The notes under the pieces are model-generated. The model was not told the origin of the DNA. It saw only the letters and a program-made list of their open reading frames with translations, and did not search any database. From Corythucha ciliata (lineage: Eukaryota; Arthropoda; Insecta; Hemiptera; Tingidae): a stretch of DNA of 64,000 nt. Numbering within the stretch: the stretch's first letter is position 1; the number at the start of each line of letters is the position of its first letter. The stretch lies in assembly GCA_038030265.1 (NCBI GenBank), contig CM075939.1:32035253-32099252 (forward strand), in the 5' to 3' direction. Below are positions 36,115-47,762 of the stretch, piece after piece. The translations under genes were made by a program, and so were the position numbers.

Positions 36115-37507
36115 CATGAAACTCCGTATTGTTGGGGTAGTAAGAATTATAATGTAAACGATGTGCATTGTATGTATGTTTTTTCAAACAATCTAAAATG
36201 CCTTAATACATAACAGTTTTCCTCGCCCTTTCACTTTCAAAAAGCCAGAAATCCGTTAACCTCAGTTCCGATTTCCCCACCAGTCCAAATCGGTCCACTG
36301 GAGGACAATTGATTTGACGTTGATGGGTGACGGAAAAGGATGGGGGCGGCAACAGTAAATGCATGGGTTTAGACCAATTCTCGAATATAGACACCCCAGT
36401 CTCTCCTTCCTCAATGCTAAAAAGGGCGTGTTTCCGTACGATTTAGTGTGCGTACGCTTTGTTGTTTTTGCTTTGTTTTTTTATTTCCCTCTCGCACACT
36501 CTCTCTTTCTTTCTTTTTTCTGCTTATTTATTAGTCACTTGGCAAATCGGACAAAATAACGGTGGATGAATCGAAGCGTGCAACCGTGGGCTTCAAACAG
36601 CATTGTGCCATTTCGTTTCAATAGCTAGAATTCACCGAAGTCCTTCATACAGAACGATTTGGTGAGCTGGGGAGTGAATAGTTGAAAAGGAAGAAGTCAT
36701 CTTTATTTTCAAGACGCAACAAGTAATAGTTGTTCTCTTGCCTTTCTAGATTTCTGGTTAACCTTTCTCCCCACTGCGTGATAATGTGCCTCAATAGCCC
36801 TATCCCTGAGAAAAGAAGCATTCCCTCTTACTGGGGACGATATAAAAGAGGATTCCGCCGCTGACTGTATTTCACGGCACCTTGTTATCTTGAATGACCT
36901 TTCCTGGTAAAAAAATTAAATTGAACGAATCGAGTTGTACCCATCTACAAATGCATCTATGTATCAATGTTCTATGTATAGACGAACATTTGTTCTCGTT
37001 ACAATCAGCTTTTACAGCGTAAATGTAATCGTGTGAGAAGACTTAAGGCACAGTATTTCAAGCAAGAAAGACCTTCGAAAAGAAGGTAGATGCACAGCAC
37101 TCATATGAATTGATTGCAGTTACATCGATTCCCATCAACGCCATAATTTTTTTAATTATGACGTGCTAACAACATAACCAATGCTGTAATGCTACGCACT
37201 TCCCCCCAGCCTTGACACGTTATTAACTCGTGTACTTTCCAAAAGCCATGTCGTTCGAGGAAAAAAAATGTAAATTACTTGCATCGTAATAAACGTATAA
37301 ACGCGCGCGAATGGTAGGCAACGTTTTGGACCGAATATCACAGTTTAGAGTTAAAACTGGGTCTTCAACCTCACATGAGGCTTAAAAAACTGCAAATCTG
37401 TTCATTGCCTGCAAGTGAATTCACATTTAATTTATTTTTGTAATGAAGTCGGCGCCGAACGCTTATTTTTGAAAAGCACAGATTTTTAAGTGCTTGAAGC
37501 ACAAAAC
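36115..37507. other. No feature recognised
   Basis: Pyrimidine-rich run near 36470-36530. No coding similarity was seen. Confidence 0.35.
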
Positions 37508-37516
37508 AAAAAAAAA
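37508..37516 (-). terminator. RNA polymerase III terminator of tRNA-Tyr
   Basis: Nine T residues on the minus strand start four bases after the tRNA 3' end, as expected for polymerase III termination. Confidence 0.8.
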
Positions 37517-37519
37517 TAC

Positions 37520-37614
37520 TCCTCCGGGCCGGATTTGAACCAGCGACCTATGGATTTCTGCTGAAACGAGCTTGCCACTACAGTCCACCGCTCTACCAAC
37601 TGAGCTACCAGAGG
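37520..37614 (-). tRNA. tRNA-Tyr (GTA) with a 22-nt intron
   Basis: The mature sequence folds into a normal cloverleaf: acceptor stem CCTCTGG/CCGGAGG with one G-T pair, D-arm GCTC/GAGC, anticodon stem GTGGA/TCCAT, anticodon GTA, and T-arm with GGTTCAAATCC. A 22-nt intron (37577-37556) follows position 37, the usual place in eukaryotic tRNA-Tyr genes. The discriminator base is A, CCA is not encoded, and a T-run follows. The internal A and B boxes (TAGCTCAGTTGGTAGAGC and GGTTCAAATCC) match polymerase III promoters. Confidence 0.97.
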
Positions 37615-40600
37615 ATATATATTTCAACGAAATAATAAACATATAACGTGACAAATACAAAATTATTGGTAACAGTATTTCAGAGTCACAATGCGTCTCT
37701 AAGCAAACGTCATTGAGGTTGACAATGTTCATAACATAAAGTCACAGTTACCATATATTAAATCGCCATAACAAAAATATCCTAAAATATAAAAAGACGA
37801 CCCTAAGAAGTAAGAACAAACCAATCTTTTACTTTATGAATTATTTACATTTCCTGACTTACTTGTTTCGAGCAGAAGCCTGTGGCCCCGTCTCGTTCAA
37901 TTCTCCATCAACTAAGCGAAAATCCCGTTGTCATACCGGTAACTTGCCACCAAGAGCAAACCGTTAAATTTAAGCGCCACGAATAACACCAAAACTTATT
38001 TTATTCAGCGTTTACTATCATTCTTTCTCCGGTTTTCTCGACAATTCTCACATCCTGCAAGGATATTCTAAAATGGGGAGGATTGATTTTTTTTTTTTTT
38101 TTTTTATTCTTCCTTCTTCACTGGAGACTGATAAACTTCTGTCCTAGCTCTTTTTTTCTCGACGAAGGAGCTAATGATCGCATTAAAAAATGAAGTTATC
38201 TAGCGTTGTTATCTGAACGAATGAAGAGAAGTTTTTTTTTAGCTATCGTGCTGAAGAAGACGAACCCATCTGCTGCCTCATAGCGGAAAAACCACCGTAA
38301 CGCGATACAAAATTGATTCCTGGGAGAAAACTGAAAATTTAGCGAAAAATGGAAATATTTAAAAATTATAATTTCATCGTATAAGTGATTCGTTCAATCC
38401 TTAATACATCTCTGGACGCCAATCATTTTAGATTCCTTTACTTTATTCAAGAAAGTTTGTGCCCGCTGAAGATTGTACCGCCTTGTGCTGCGAAATGATT
38501 CCAGCGGAAAGGATGTGAAATACATATAATACTGATCTTGAAGCCGTGCTAACGTTCCTACCCAAACTATCCGTTTTGCCGTGAATTATTTATTATTTAC
38601 TTGATTAGTTGATTTTTCGGTGTCCTCGGAAATTATCCATCTGACAAGCGACAACCAATGCAGGAAGGGTCCAATCCAGCATGTCACATAATTTTGTATT
38701 TCTTTTATTTAATGGGAAAACTCATTGAATACATTCGTCACGTCAAAATTGCAAGGCGAAGTCGAAGAATGAAAGAAAGAAAATACTTCAGAAAAGAATA
38801 AAAATGAAAGAAAGAAAACACACAAGAGAAGAAAAAGAATGAAAGGAAGAAAACATAAGAGAAGAAATAGAAAAAGAATTACGATAAATTCATAGGCGAG
38901 GACTCAAGGAGGACATCAGGTTTTTGAATGCAGGTAACGGGGAGTGAATAAAATCGAATTCAGGGTGAACAGACAAGAACAAGTCTGCAGTACTGCGAAT
39001 AAATACACCCTTCTAATCAATACAAACGTATAATTGTTAAGCCGGTTCAAATAGGTAACTATTTATCAATTTCCAGCTGTTCTATCTCTAGGCAAATTAT
39101 TAATATTTGGCTAACCCCGTATACATTTAAGTGGACCGGCAATACAATGTGTGTACCGTGAAGTAGAATATTAAATGAGTAGAAGCTGGCCAAAATCATC
39201 ATAAATTAAATCCGACTTGATACAAAGTTGTTTAGAAAGAGATTCATTAAACCTTCTCCACACAAGCGGTGTTTGCCAACTAACGAGACAAATATTTAAT
39301 AATTATTTCTAGCATTGCGTAGAAACCAACCAACTGACATTTTTTAAATTATGTTTTTAAACATTTTTAAAGGCATGCGTCACTTTTTTCAAGAAAATGC
39401 GATTTGGTCATTTTCAAGCGAGCTTTTTACAAACTCTGGCGCAAGATTCGAAAAGAGCACACTTTTTTCTGTTAGGAATGGCCATTTCCGAGAGAATTGT
39501 TCCTTTTTCGTGTCCACTACAGCAGCACAAATTTGGAATTTCAGGATATTTGTAATTTGTGCAGATAAGTGAACCAGTGCTTGTCCAAACTAAAACATCT
39601 CGCAAAACAACTCAAATTTCAGGAAAACTTCAAAGTGTTCTCTTTAAAATAAGACATTAGTTTTTTCATTTCATTTTGAAAATTTCTTCAGAAATTGACC
39701 ATTTTCACTAAGAAATGGTGTTGTTCCCTACAAAACCGTAAGTATCGACTAGTGTCTAAATGTAAGATTGGGACGGTTCTGGTGACGTATTTTGTCTTTT
39801 TACATGCAATACATCATGTAAATCTCAACAGTACTAACGATCGAGCAGTACTAACGGTGTTGAGGCCGAGAAAAAAACGTGGCTGACCATTTTTCGAGGC
39901 CCAGAATACGCCTTTCTGCCGACGTGCACACATGATTTTTTATCCGACGCAAGAAGGGGGAAAAATTAATAAATTTTGGTATTGAGTATAAAACTGGAAG
40001 GTGGAATAAAAGGAAAACGTTCGCCCATCCGTACTTGACAAAATACAAAATAAAAGTCCATCTAGACAAACGACAACGCCTCTGTCAGTGGGAAAGACAT
40101 CGGAGGAGTGAGGGGAGGTGCGTTGCGTGGCAACAAGAAGAACCCCTGCAGAAATAGGAAACAAAATGCGATAAACATCCGAAGCGCATCTTGGTGGCAA
40201 ATTTTGGCAAAAATTTTCATGCCTAGACATGAAAATCGTATTTTCATGACATTGCGAGTCATCTAAGCACGCGTTTTCACATCGAGTAGAATAAAAATAT
40301 TACGTTGATTCCCCTTTTATATTTTCTTGTCGTTCCAATAAAATAATCAAACCTCATTATCAAGCAATATTCTGTCCTTTTCGCGATTTACTCTATCCTT
40401 AGTGATGGACTCTATCTGTGGAGTTCGATTTGTTCACTCACACCAAAAATATTTAAAGAACTCTTTACATGCAGTCGGAGGATGATTTAATCGCTGAACA
40501 AAACGCCGCGGACAGAGCATCGATGAAATACAAGCTCCATTCGTTTGTCAGTCCCGGACTACTCCAAGTAGCATAAGCGGATTTAAGGGGGGGGGCAGCA

Positions 40601-41087
40601 GAATTACCCCCCCCCCCTGGAGTTTGGTAAATCTCTCAAAACATTGGGGAGGGTAGTCGTGGTCAGGTAGTGGGCTTGTAATGGTGAAGGGGGAGGGTTT
40701 TATATTACCCCCCCCCCCCTGGCAGCGCGAGATTTTGTAACCTCACGGGTTATCATGTGGAATAACAGGGAAAAAATGATAAAAGGTTAGTACTTTCAGT
40801 GCTGCTAGTGCAGCTCCGAACTACAAAGGACGGAGCTACAATTTCATCGTCGAATTAGTGTCAGAATGCGTCGGAACGGAAGAAAGAATTCGAAGCTCCA
40901 GTGTCTCGTCGGAAAGGTCAAATCGAAAATAGAAACTCCCATTGCTTGAATTTAGAACGTTTGGAGAAGAATTGAAGGAATGGGTCCCGTTCTGGGCACA
41001 ATTCAAGAGATCGATGAAGATTCCTCGTTAGAAAACTCGGACAAATTTCAATATTTATTTGGTTCAAGCTACTATTCTGAACTCCAG
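37615..41087. other. No gene recognised
   Basis: Short poly(T) run at 38090-38105, an AG-rich patch at 38765-38880, and C-runs at 40600-40620 and 40705-40722. A 40-bp stretch near 40535-40575 (tcgtttgtcag-cccggactactcc) resembles the complement of 19070-19105, suggesting an unnamed dispersed repeat. Confidence 0.35.
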
Positions 41088-41207
41088 CCCCCTTATTCTG
41101 TAACTCTTAACGCGTGCGTATTAGCGAAATAAACATGGTGAATAATTGAAATTGATCAGCTGATAAATTTCGCTAACGCACGCGTTAAGAGTTACAGAAT
41201 AGGGAGG
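41088..41207. mobile_element. 120-bp palindromic MITE
   Basis: ttattctgtaactcttaacgcgtgcg is matched by cgcacgcgttaagagttacagaata. The core arms (about 40 bp) are almost perfect. Flanking trinucleotides are cag on the left and ctg on the right, one mismatch from a duplication. Confidence 0.85.
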
Positions 41208-43125
41208 CTGGGCTCGAAGAGTTGTCGAATCATTTCCTCCTACTGCGGATAACTACGTTCACCGCTTCGGATGAGGTTTTAACGATTTTTAGGATGTTGA
41301 AATTCGCGAGGACTGCTTGAATTTACAGGTCAAAACAAGAGATTTTGAATAGAAAAATCACTCTTTTTTCTTAAAAATTGCCATTTCTGCCGACAAATCG
41401 CTAATTAATTAAACAAATGCTCATGAGTAATTTTGAAACGGACACGTTGAAGTTTTTCTGATTCATGGGAAGTCGATAGGCGCAGATTGAGTATGGACTA
41501 GTGGTGGTTGACTTTCATTGAAAAAATGAAAATTCCTGTTTCGCAAAACTTTGAGGAGCTGCCGAGGCCACAGAAATAGTTATTTTTTGACGAAAATAGA
41601 TAGTCCTGACAGGAAAGAGGGTGCTCTTCCCGAATCCATCGTCAGAAAGTGCATAATGTCAGCTGGGAAGCGAGTTACTCGCCTTTAGTCAGGGAAAATG
41701 ATGTTATCCTAAAAAGATGATAGAAGGGTTTTGATTTTCGGACTATAGTTTATAAAGTGTTTTCGATCGCAAGTGACGTCTAATTTTACCCAATTCTTTT
41801 CTCTACACTTATACGCATCAACCCTGTATATTGGCCATCCCTTGCTTACTTAGCTTACTGGGGGGGGAGTATCTTTTAGAAATAGGCACGTGTATAGAAT
41901 ATTATGTATTTGTATTTAAAAACAAGAAACGAGAAAACTGGGCAAAAAAGTACGAAATCACGAAATCTGTTCGCTTCCCTAAGTGGGCGTTGAAACAGAT
42001 GATTTTTCCTTAACAAAAACTGATTTGATTTTTACTTAGGAGAATTGAACTTGAGTAGCGATTATGAATACGGGCCTAAATCCTTCAGGCTATTCTTGAG
42101 TAAGGTATTGCAAGTCTTGTAGAGGACAAAGATAGGGCACCAATCACAGGTGTCTCGCGGTGGTAATCTGGGCTGGAAGAACAGCTGTCACATGGGTTTG
42201 TACGTATACAGGGGCAGTTGCAGAGGTGCAAGCTGCGGCAAGCGGAAGACGCCCGAGCAAAGGTGGTTTTTAAACATCTGAGATTTTAGAAGAGAGGGGC
42301 TATAATGGCGTGGCAAAAGTATTGAAATAAAACAGGTGTTTAGTAAAATGGTGAGCTAGGGTTTTGTCGTGCAACTGAAGTTGGAATTAGAAGGCGATTT
42401 CCTAGAGTCGTAAAATACGCTTAATTAGATAATATTATACTTTAGACAGTTCTCGACTTGGCCATGATACGTATATTATAAATTATGGCGTTTTCTTATC
42501 AAAAAATGTGATAAGTAGGCATTGATGAATTTTTGTTTTAATAAACACTTCGTAAAGAAGGAAAAAATAATTTAACGCTTAATACCTTGCATACGTTAAA
42601 AACATTACGCAGCGAATCTGAATCGTGGGCAGATGGGCGGCACGTGGGTTTACCTGCACCAGGTGCATTTTTCTAAAAGGCAGATGTTCCTGGTAAGGAA
42701 GAAACCTTTGGAGCCCTTTTTTTTCTTTTTCTTTCCCTTCACCGCCACCTCTCGTCGATCTTTTTTCTTTCTTTTCGAAAAATCCCCTCATTTTTTGCTG
42801 CTCGGCACGAAATCTGGACAGATGAAGCTTCTTCTTTGAATGAAACGAAGCGAGCTTTAGCAGCCAAAGTGAAAAGGGGACGAACTTCTAATTCGCCCTT
42901 TGCTTGGGCCACCTTCGTGTTGTTGTTGTTTAAAACGCTCAAGATTTTATTTTTCTTTTAATATCAATTGGGCCATTCAATTATTTGTAACCTCAAGTAC
43001 ATATTTTTAATAACTTACGACCAAATATTTTGGGTGTAAATTTAATGAAAATAACTCGTTCCAGTCCAAATTTTTCGACATTACAAAATAAAACGATACG
43101 AAGTCACACGATTAGAGATACACAA
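41208..43125. other. No feature recognised
   Basis: No coding similarity; T-rich run near 42717-42780. Confidence 0.35.
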
Positions 43126-43284
43126 TTAGCCGTATGAATAAAAAAGACCTTATACTTGAATTTTTTCAAGCATACATGGTCATTAATTATGAATAAAAAT
43201 GATCATTTTCATTCATAAACTGATGGTGATGAGAATAATTGAAGTATAAGGTCATGCTCTTTTTTATTCATATGGCTCATTAAT
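43126..43284. mobile_element. 159-bp palindromic repeat
   Basis: agccgtatgaataaaaaag followed by accttatacttgaa is matched by ttgaagtataaggt and cttttttattcatatggct. Target duplication not determined. Confidence 0.7.
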
Positions 43285-43576
43285 AGAAGATAATTAATTC
43301 ATCGTGATTTCAATTCGCTGATGACTTTTACAGGCGAGACACCTGTCTAAGAAACCGCGCAATGAAAGAAGAAAATCATCGATGAGTACGAAAAAGAGAA
43401 AAAACGTTTTCTTGGATTTTTTATTTCTCAAATCTCATTTTGGAGAAAGTACAAGGTTTTCGGCAAGTACAAAAACTTCTGTATTTTTTGTTCTTACTTT
43501 GCACACGACCGTTTTCATTTATTGCATTCTACACGCAAAACTTTTCAGGGTAGAACATGAATTAATAAACACCATT

Positions 43577-43874
43577 AGGGGTACTCAAATAAAAATCAGT
43601 ATTTCGGTAAACCAGAGGGCTTATTCTCCAACTCCGAAGCAATAGCTTTTTCGAAGTCATATGTTTATTTCATTGATTTTCTTCAAACAAATGAATGAAA
43701 TAAACACATGGCTGGCGAAAAAAATATTGCTTGTTGTTAGAGAATAGGCCCCCAGTAAACAGATGTTAGAAATCTCGTTTCTATTGTAATGCACAGGCAA
43801 GGGGGGTGGAATTTTACTTAATTACAGAGAAATACTCCTTTACAGGTTTACCGGCTAATTATTTGAGTACCCCT
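43577..43874. mobile_element. MITE of the AGGGGTACTC family, ATT duplication, with nested insert
   Basis: Ends aggggtactcaaata and atttgagtacccct are flanked by att at 43574-43576 and 43875-43877. With the nested 137 bp removed it aligns with the reverse complement of 29187-29348 (shared cagtatttcggtaaaccag and aattttacttaattacagag). Confidence 0.88.
43616..43752. mobile_element. 137-bp MITE nested in the previous element
   Basis: It starts agggcttattctccaac and ends gttagagaataggcccc, with cag on both sides (43613-43615 and 43753-43755). The related element at 29187-29348 lacks it and reads continuously across the site, so the borders are firm. Its ends resemble those of the element at 41088 (...ttattctg/cagaata...). 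Confidence 0.88.
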
Positions 43875-43917
43875 ATTGCTTTTTTTTTTTTTTTTTTTTT
43901 CAAAGGAGAAAGAATTC

Positions 43918-44064
43918 TAATAGCGTTTTCCATTTGCATAAAATTCCGCTCTGAAGCCAGCATTTCCACCCGTCTTCTCTGAATTATGTCATATGGTATC
44001 GGAGAAGACGGGTAGAAATGCTCGGCTCCAGAGCGGAATTTTATGTAAAAGGAAAACGCCATAA
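43918..44064. repeat. Foldback repeat next to a poly(T) run
   Basis: gcgttttcc, ataaaattccgctctg and agcatttccacccgtcttctc are matched by their complements at 43998-44060, giving arms of about 65 bp. A run of 22 T (43879-43900) precedes it. Confidence 0.75.
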
Positions 44065-45319
44065 ATGAATTGCAAGGTAATCTCCAATTTTTCTATGACT
44101 GTATAGTTTAACGTATCATGCATTTACCTTATGCGGGGTACACATTTTAATAATTGTAATAAGTATATAAGAAACAAGCGACAGAAATGGTCGTTACACA
44201 AATGAGCTTAGACCGTAAATGCTTTATATCAACCATCAAACTCGTGCCTAGGTTAGTTGGCGCTGTTTGCAGCTAGAATGTGAAGGGGTTAGTTTCGGTG
44301 GAAGTGGAAGGCAAGCCCGGTTAAAAACAAGGCCTTCTGTCTTGGTTGAAGGGAATTTAAACGTCCACGGGCGGTCGGAAAGATGGGAATTGGTGCGCGG
44401 GTGAAGAGGGTGAATGGGCGCATCTGCTTTTTGTTCCAACCACCCTTCATCGCCATCATCAAGATGACCTGTGGAACGGAAATGATCATAATGCTTTATC
44501 TTGCCGAAAAGAATAAAATTTATTGTTTTTCATGAAACTATCTCCGTTCTTTCAAAAATGGACAATCCATTCATTTTCTGGAGGTATTCCACCCCCACCC
44601 ACCAAATTTCGATGAAGAATGTGTCCATTATGTGGAACAGCGTTCACCAGAAACTCGATGCGCAACGTATATCCAAATGTTGACTGCCTGTGCAAACAGA
44701 TGATGGAAACGTGTGTAATTTGAGGTAACCCATTGACTTCTTTTGGAAAAATGAATGTACTCGGATGTCTTACGATGGAGAATTTGATACCCGCGTAGAC
44801 CGGTGCACCAAGAGGAACTGCCACAGATACCGCGTGGCATGTTGCCGCACTCTTACCGCGTTCACCAAGCCCCTTTGGCTGTTAGCATATGATTAAGAGG
44901 ATAACTTCACCCCACTTCGATTATACTGGCGATACCCAACATTTAGAACAGTGGCACTAAAAACAAACTGTCCAGCAGCTTGCAGCTTGCAGCTGTGCTA
45001 AAAACAAACTGTCCAGCACGAAAAATGTGGAGTTCGTTGAAATTAGGGGAAAAATAACTTCCAATCACAATCACAAAGCAATAGCCTCGGTATTCGAGTA
45101 ATATTCAACTTGTAATTATACAATTTTGACCGGGTGTTAATATGACAAATGTTAACGATAAAATCTTCTCCTCCCACGATACCTGAAACCTTAGGCTCCA
45201 TGTATAAATATACTGTTCATCGCCGTTCTGAATTTTTGAATGGGGAGTTGTGACTTATTGTTAGCCACCGATTTACGAACTGTAACGGCGGTTAACTTTG
45301 GAGGTTTGTGATTTCCACG
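44065..45319. other. No feature recognised
   Basis: A small duplication, aaaacaaactgtccagca, occurs near 44961 and 45000. If the 45320 exon is real, this stretch holds its 3' UTR. Confidence 0.35.
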
Positions 45320-45597
45320 TTACTGGGGGGACTTATGCATGGGGTAATCCGTGCATTGCTGCAAAATTTCACTACCTGAGCTAGTAGTGGTGCTGGAGCC
45401 CAAGTGCGACGACAAGCCACGAGCAGAAACTGGATGACTATATGAGCGTGAACGCGAATCCTTCACGGCCCTCGCTTTCCCAGGCCGTGAATCGCTGACG
45501 CTCACCATCCGTCCCCCTCTCACATTCCTTCTCTCTTGCTCGCTCTTCAAATTGAAATACACCAGCTTTGCTTCGTTTTGCTCGTTGGTGAGGAGCC
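45320..45597 (-). CDS. Probable terminal coding exon of an unidentified gene
   Basis: A pyrimidine-rich acceptor (tctcccccaag) at 45600-45598 leads into a 92-codon frame ending in TAA at 45320-45322. The start is in phase 2, so it needs an upstream exon. The product is polar and Ser/Arg-rich (for example SRSRSYSHPVSARGLSSHLG, then SSTTTSSGSE), like the cytoplasmic tail of a larger protein. No domain was recognised. Codon use and composition look coding, unlike the surrounding sequence; no polyadenylation signal was found close by. Confidence 0.4.
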
Positions 45598-45751
45598 CTT
45601 GGGGGAGATTTAATAAGTATAGTAAGATGAAGGATTAAAACTTGGGGGGAAAGGATTTGCGTTATAGAACAAAGGATATGAAAAATTAATTAATTTATCT
45701 TTTTATTTAGCTGGGATATGACGAGGGGAGTTCGTTACAATTTGCAAACCT

Positions 45752-45800
45752 CTCACTCATTCTCTCTCACTCACTCTCTCTCACTCACACTCTGTTGCGC

Positions 45801-45834
<34 letters not shown>

Positions 45835-45843
45835 TCTCTCTCT
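45752..45843. repeat. CT-rich microsatellite
   Basis: Alternating ctctct and ctcact runs over about 90 bp. Confidence 0.85.
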
Positions 45844-46165
45844 TGAAAAGGGAGAGCTACGGACCTGCACCGGGGATATTGACCAGAGCATTTCCTTCAA
45901 TTCCGTGCAAGGAAGGGCACAAGCGAAAATCGTATGTGGTGGGTACCTGTAGTGGGCCGTGACTCTTGCAGGTGATATTGCTACTCCTCTGATAACATTA
46001 TTATTTATTTTCTTTCCTACATGAATGGAAGATGAAATTTCGCTCCCTCTAACGGAGGCGCAAAATAGGTTATGGTGGATCCCATGCCTCGTGGGGGCAA
46101 ATAAAATATTATTCCTAGGACAAATAAAATAATTAGGTACCCTCTGTTTCCACCAATTTTTTTTT

Positions 46166-46849
46166 TAACCCAAATTCCGGTCAGACGGCAAGACGTTTTA
46201 TTCAAGTTATAACGCATTGAAAAATATAACGAATTGAATATTACATTTAATGCTACCAGCTTCTGTGACGTCGAGCCAATGGCAAAGTCGGAAAAGCTTA
46301 AAACCCTCTAATTTGAAGTATCAGTTTTCGGTGTCAAGGTACTTTTTTCTGGGGGAAAATAGGATGAGAAATCTAAAAAATATATAATTATGAACGGTTT
46401 CATGCTATCGTAGAAAAAAGTGTCGCTTCGTAGAAAAACGATGTCATTTCGGGTAAGACCACACCCCAAAAAATATTTTAGCCTGCAGCGTGTGTGAAAT
46501 CATGGTTACTTTCACCAAGAAATATGAAAATTCATAATACTCATTTTCCATCCGCCGTAAATCAGAGTGCGTAAATGCAGAGTGCAGAGTGCGGGTTTTC
46601 AAAATGCAACGACTAAATAAAACGGATTCGATACTGGAATTTTTTGTCCCTCTTCTTCTATTAGGCCCCATATACCCTGACACCGAACGGGGGTACTTCA
46701 AATTAAAAGGGTTTTCGGCTTTTCCAACTTTTCCTTTGGCTCGCAGCCGCAGGACCCGTTAGCATGAAACGTTACATTCATTTCCCAATATTTTCCAATG
46801 CGTTACCAAGAGAATTAAACGTCTTGCCGTCTGACCGGAATTTGGGTTA
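46166..46849. mobile_element. 684-bp element with about 200-bp inverted arms
   Basis: taacccaaattccggtcagacggcaagacg at the left equals the complement of the right end. Similarity continues through aacgcatt(g), cgagccaa and the segments around aatttgaagta and cggtgtca, so the arms are about 200 bp. No coding capacity was recognised. Confidence 0.82.
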
Positions 46850-47762
46850 CTTCCCCCCACAAGTGCATCTTTGATGCCGTCTGCCACCGGTTTCGTCACG
46901 CCGAAATGGAGGCAGACAATTTTTCCCACTATTAGGGAATTATTCTCGATTTTATGCGCTGGGTAAGAAAAGTATGCAAATGGTTGCGCTTTTTATACGT
47001 CACTGGCTCTTGGACTACACAGGGTGGGTCCGTAAAAGTGTGACAAACATTTTGGGTAAAACTACGTCAAAAGTGAAGTAAAGTGGTACCTTTGGAAGTG
47101 TTCTATGTCGATCCGTTCCGGAGTTATAATTGATTTTTTTTGTGTGTGTGTGTTTAAAAAATAACCGGTGCTTGCTTCAAAAAATTGGCAATTTCTCGGC
47201 TTATATCGCACCAAATCCAAAAGTGTTGCCATTTTCAGAAACTATGGAACATTTCCTGTTGGACGGAGGCCATTTTATTGCTTGAAATAATCGTCAACAC
47301 CCAGAAATCTGGCAATTTTGCTATAAATTCACGTGGCCTTCATAATTTGTACGTTTTACGAAATGTCGCTGTACCCAAACGGCTTCCTCTATACAGACTT
47401 TCATTGTATCACAAATACTTCTCCGTCTTCTAAGCTTCCTTTTGGCGTGTTCATATTTCATGTTACCACTGACGTTTCCCAGACGGCCAAGACAAGCCTT
47501 AGGCCGGTTTCACAATTGTACGGTTCCATTCGGTTCGGTTCATTTTCGATTTGTTTTCGGCGGTAGCCGGACAAGTGAAACGATGTTTCCCTCAACACGA
47601 ATAGGTTTTAATTCGACTTCAATCAGGTCCGAATTCGAGCCCAGGGAACAGAAAGCAATTGAGTTTTTCACACATGCACGGTTTAGTTTCGGTTTTAAAA
47701 ACAATTATAGGTAGTGAATTATCTTCGTTATATTAATTTACTGGCCATTATCGTCTGAAGCA
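46850..47762. other. Upstream of the MADF-BESS frame; possible repeat ends
   Basis: cacagggtgggtccg at 47019 resembles the tacagggtg element ends. aggccggtttcacaattg (47502) is weakly inverted to the segment at 48108-48126 and could be an element end. Confidence 0.3.
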
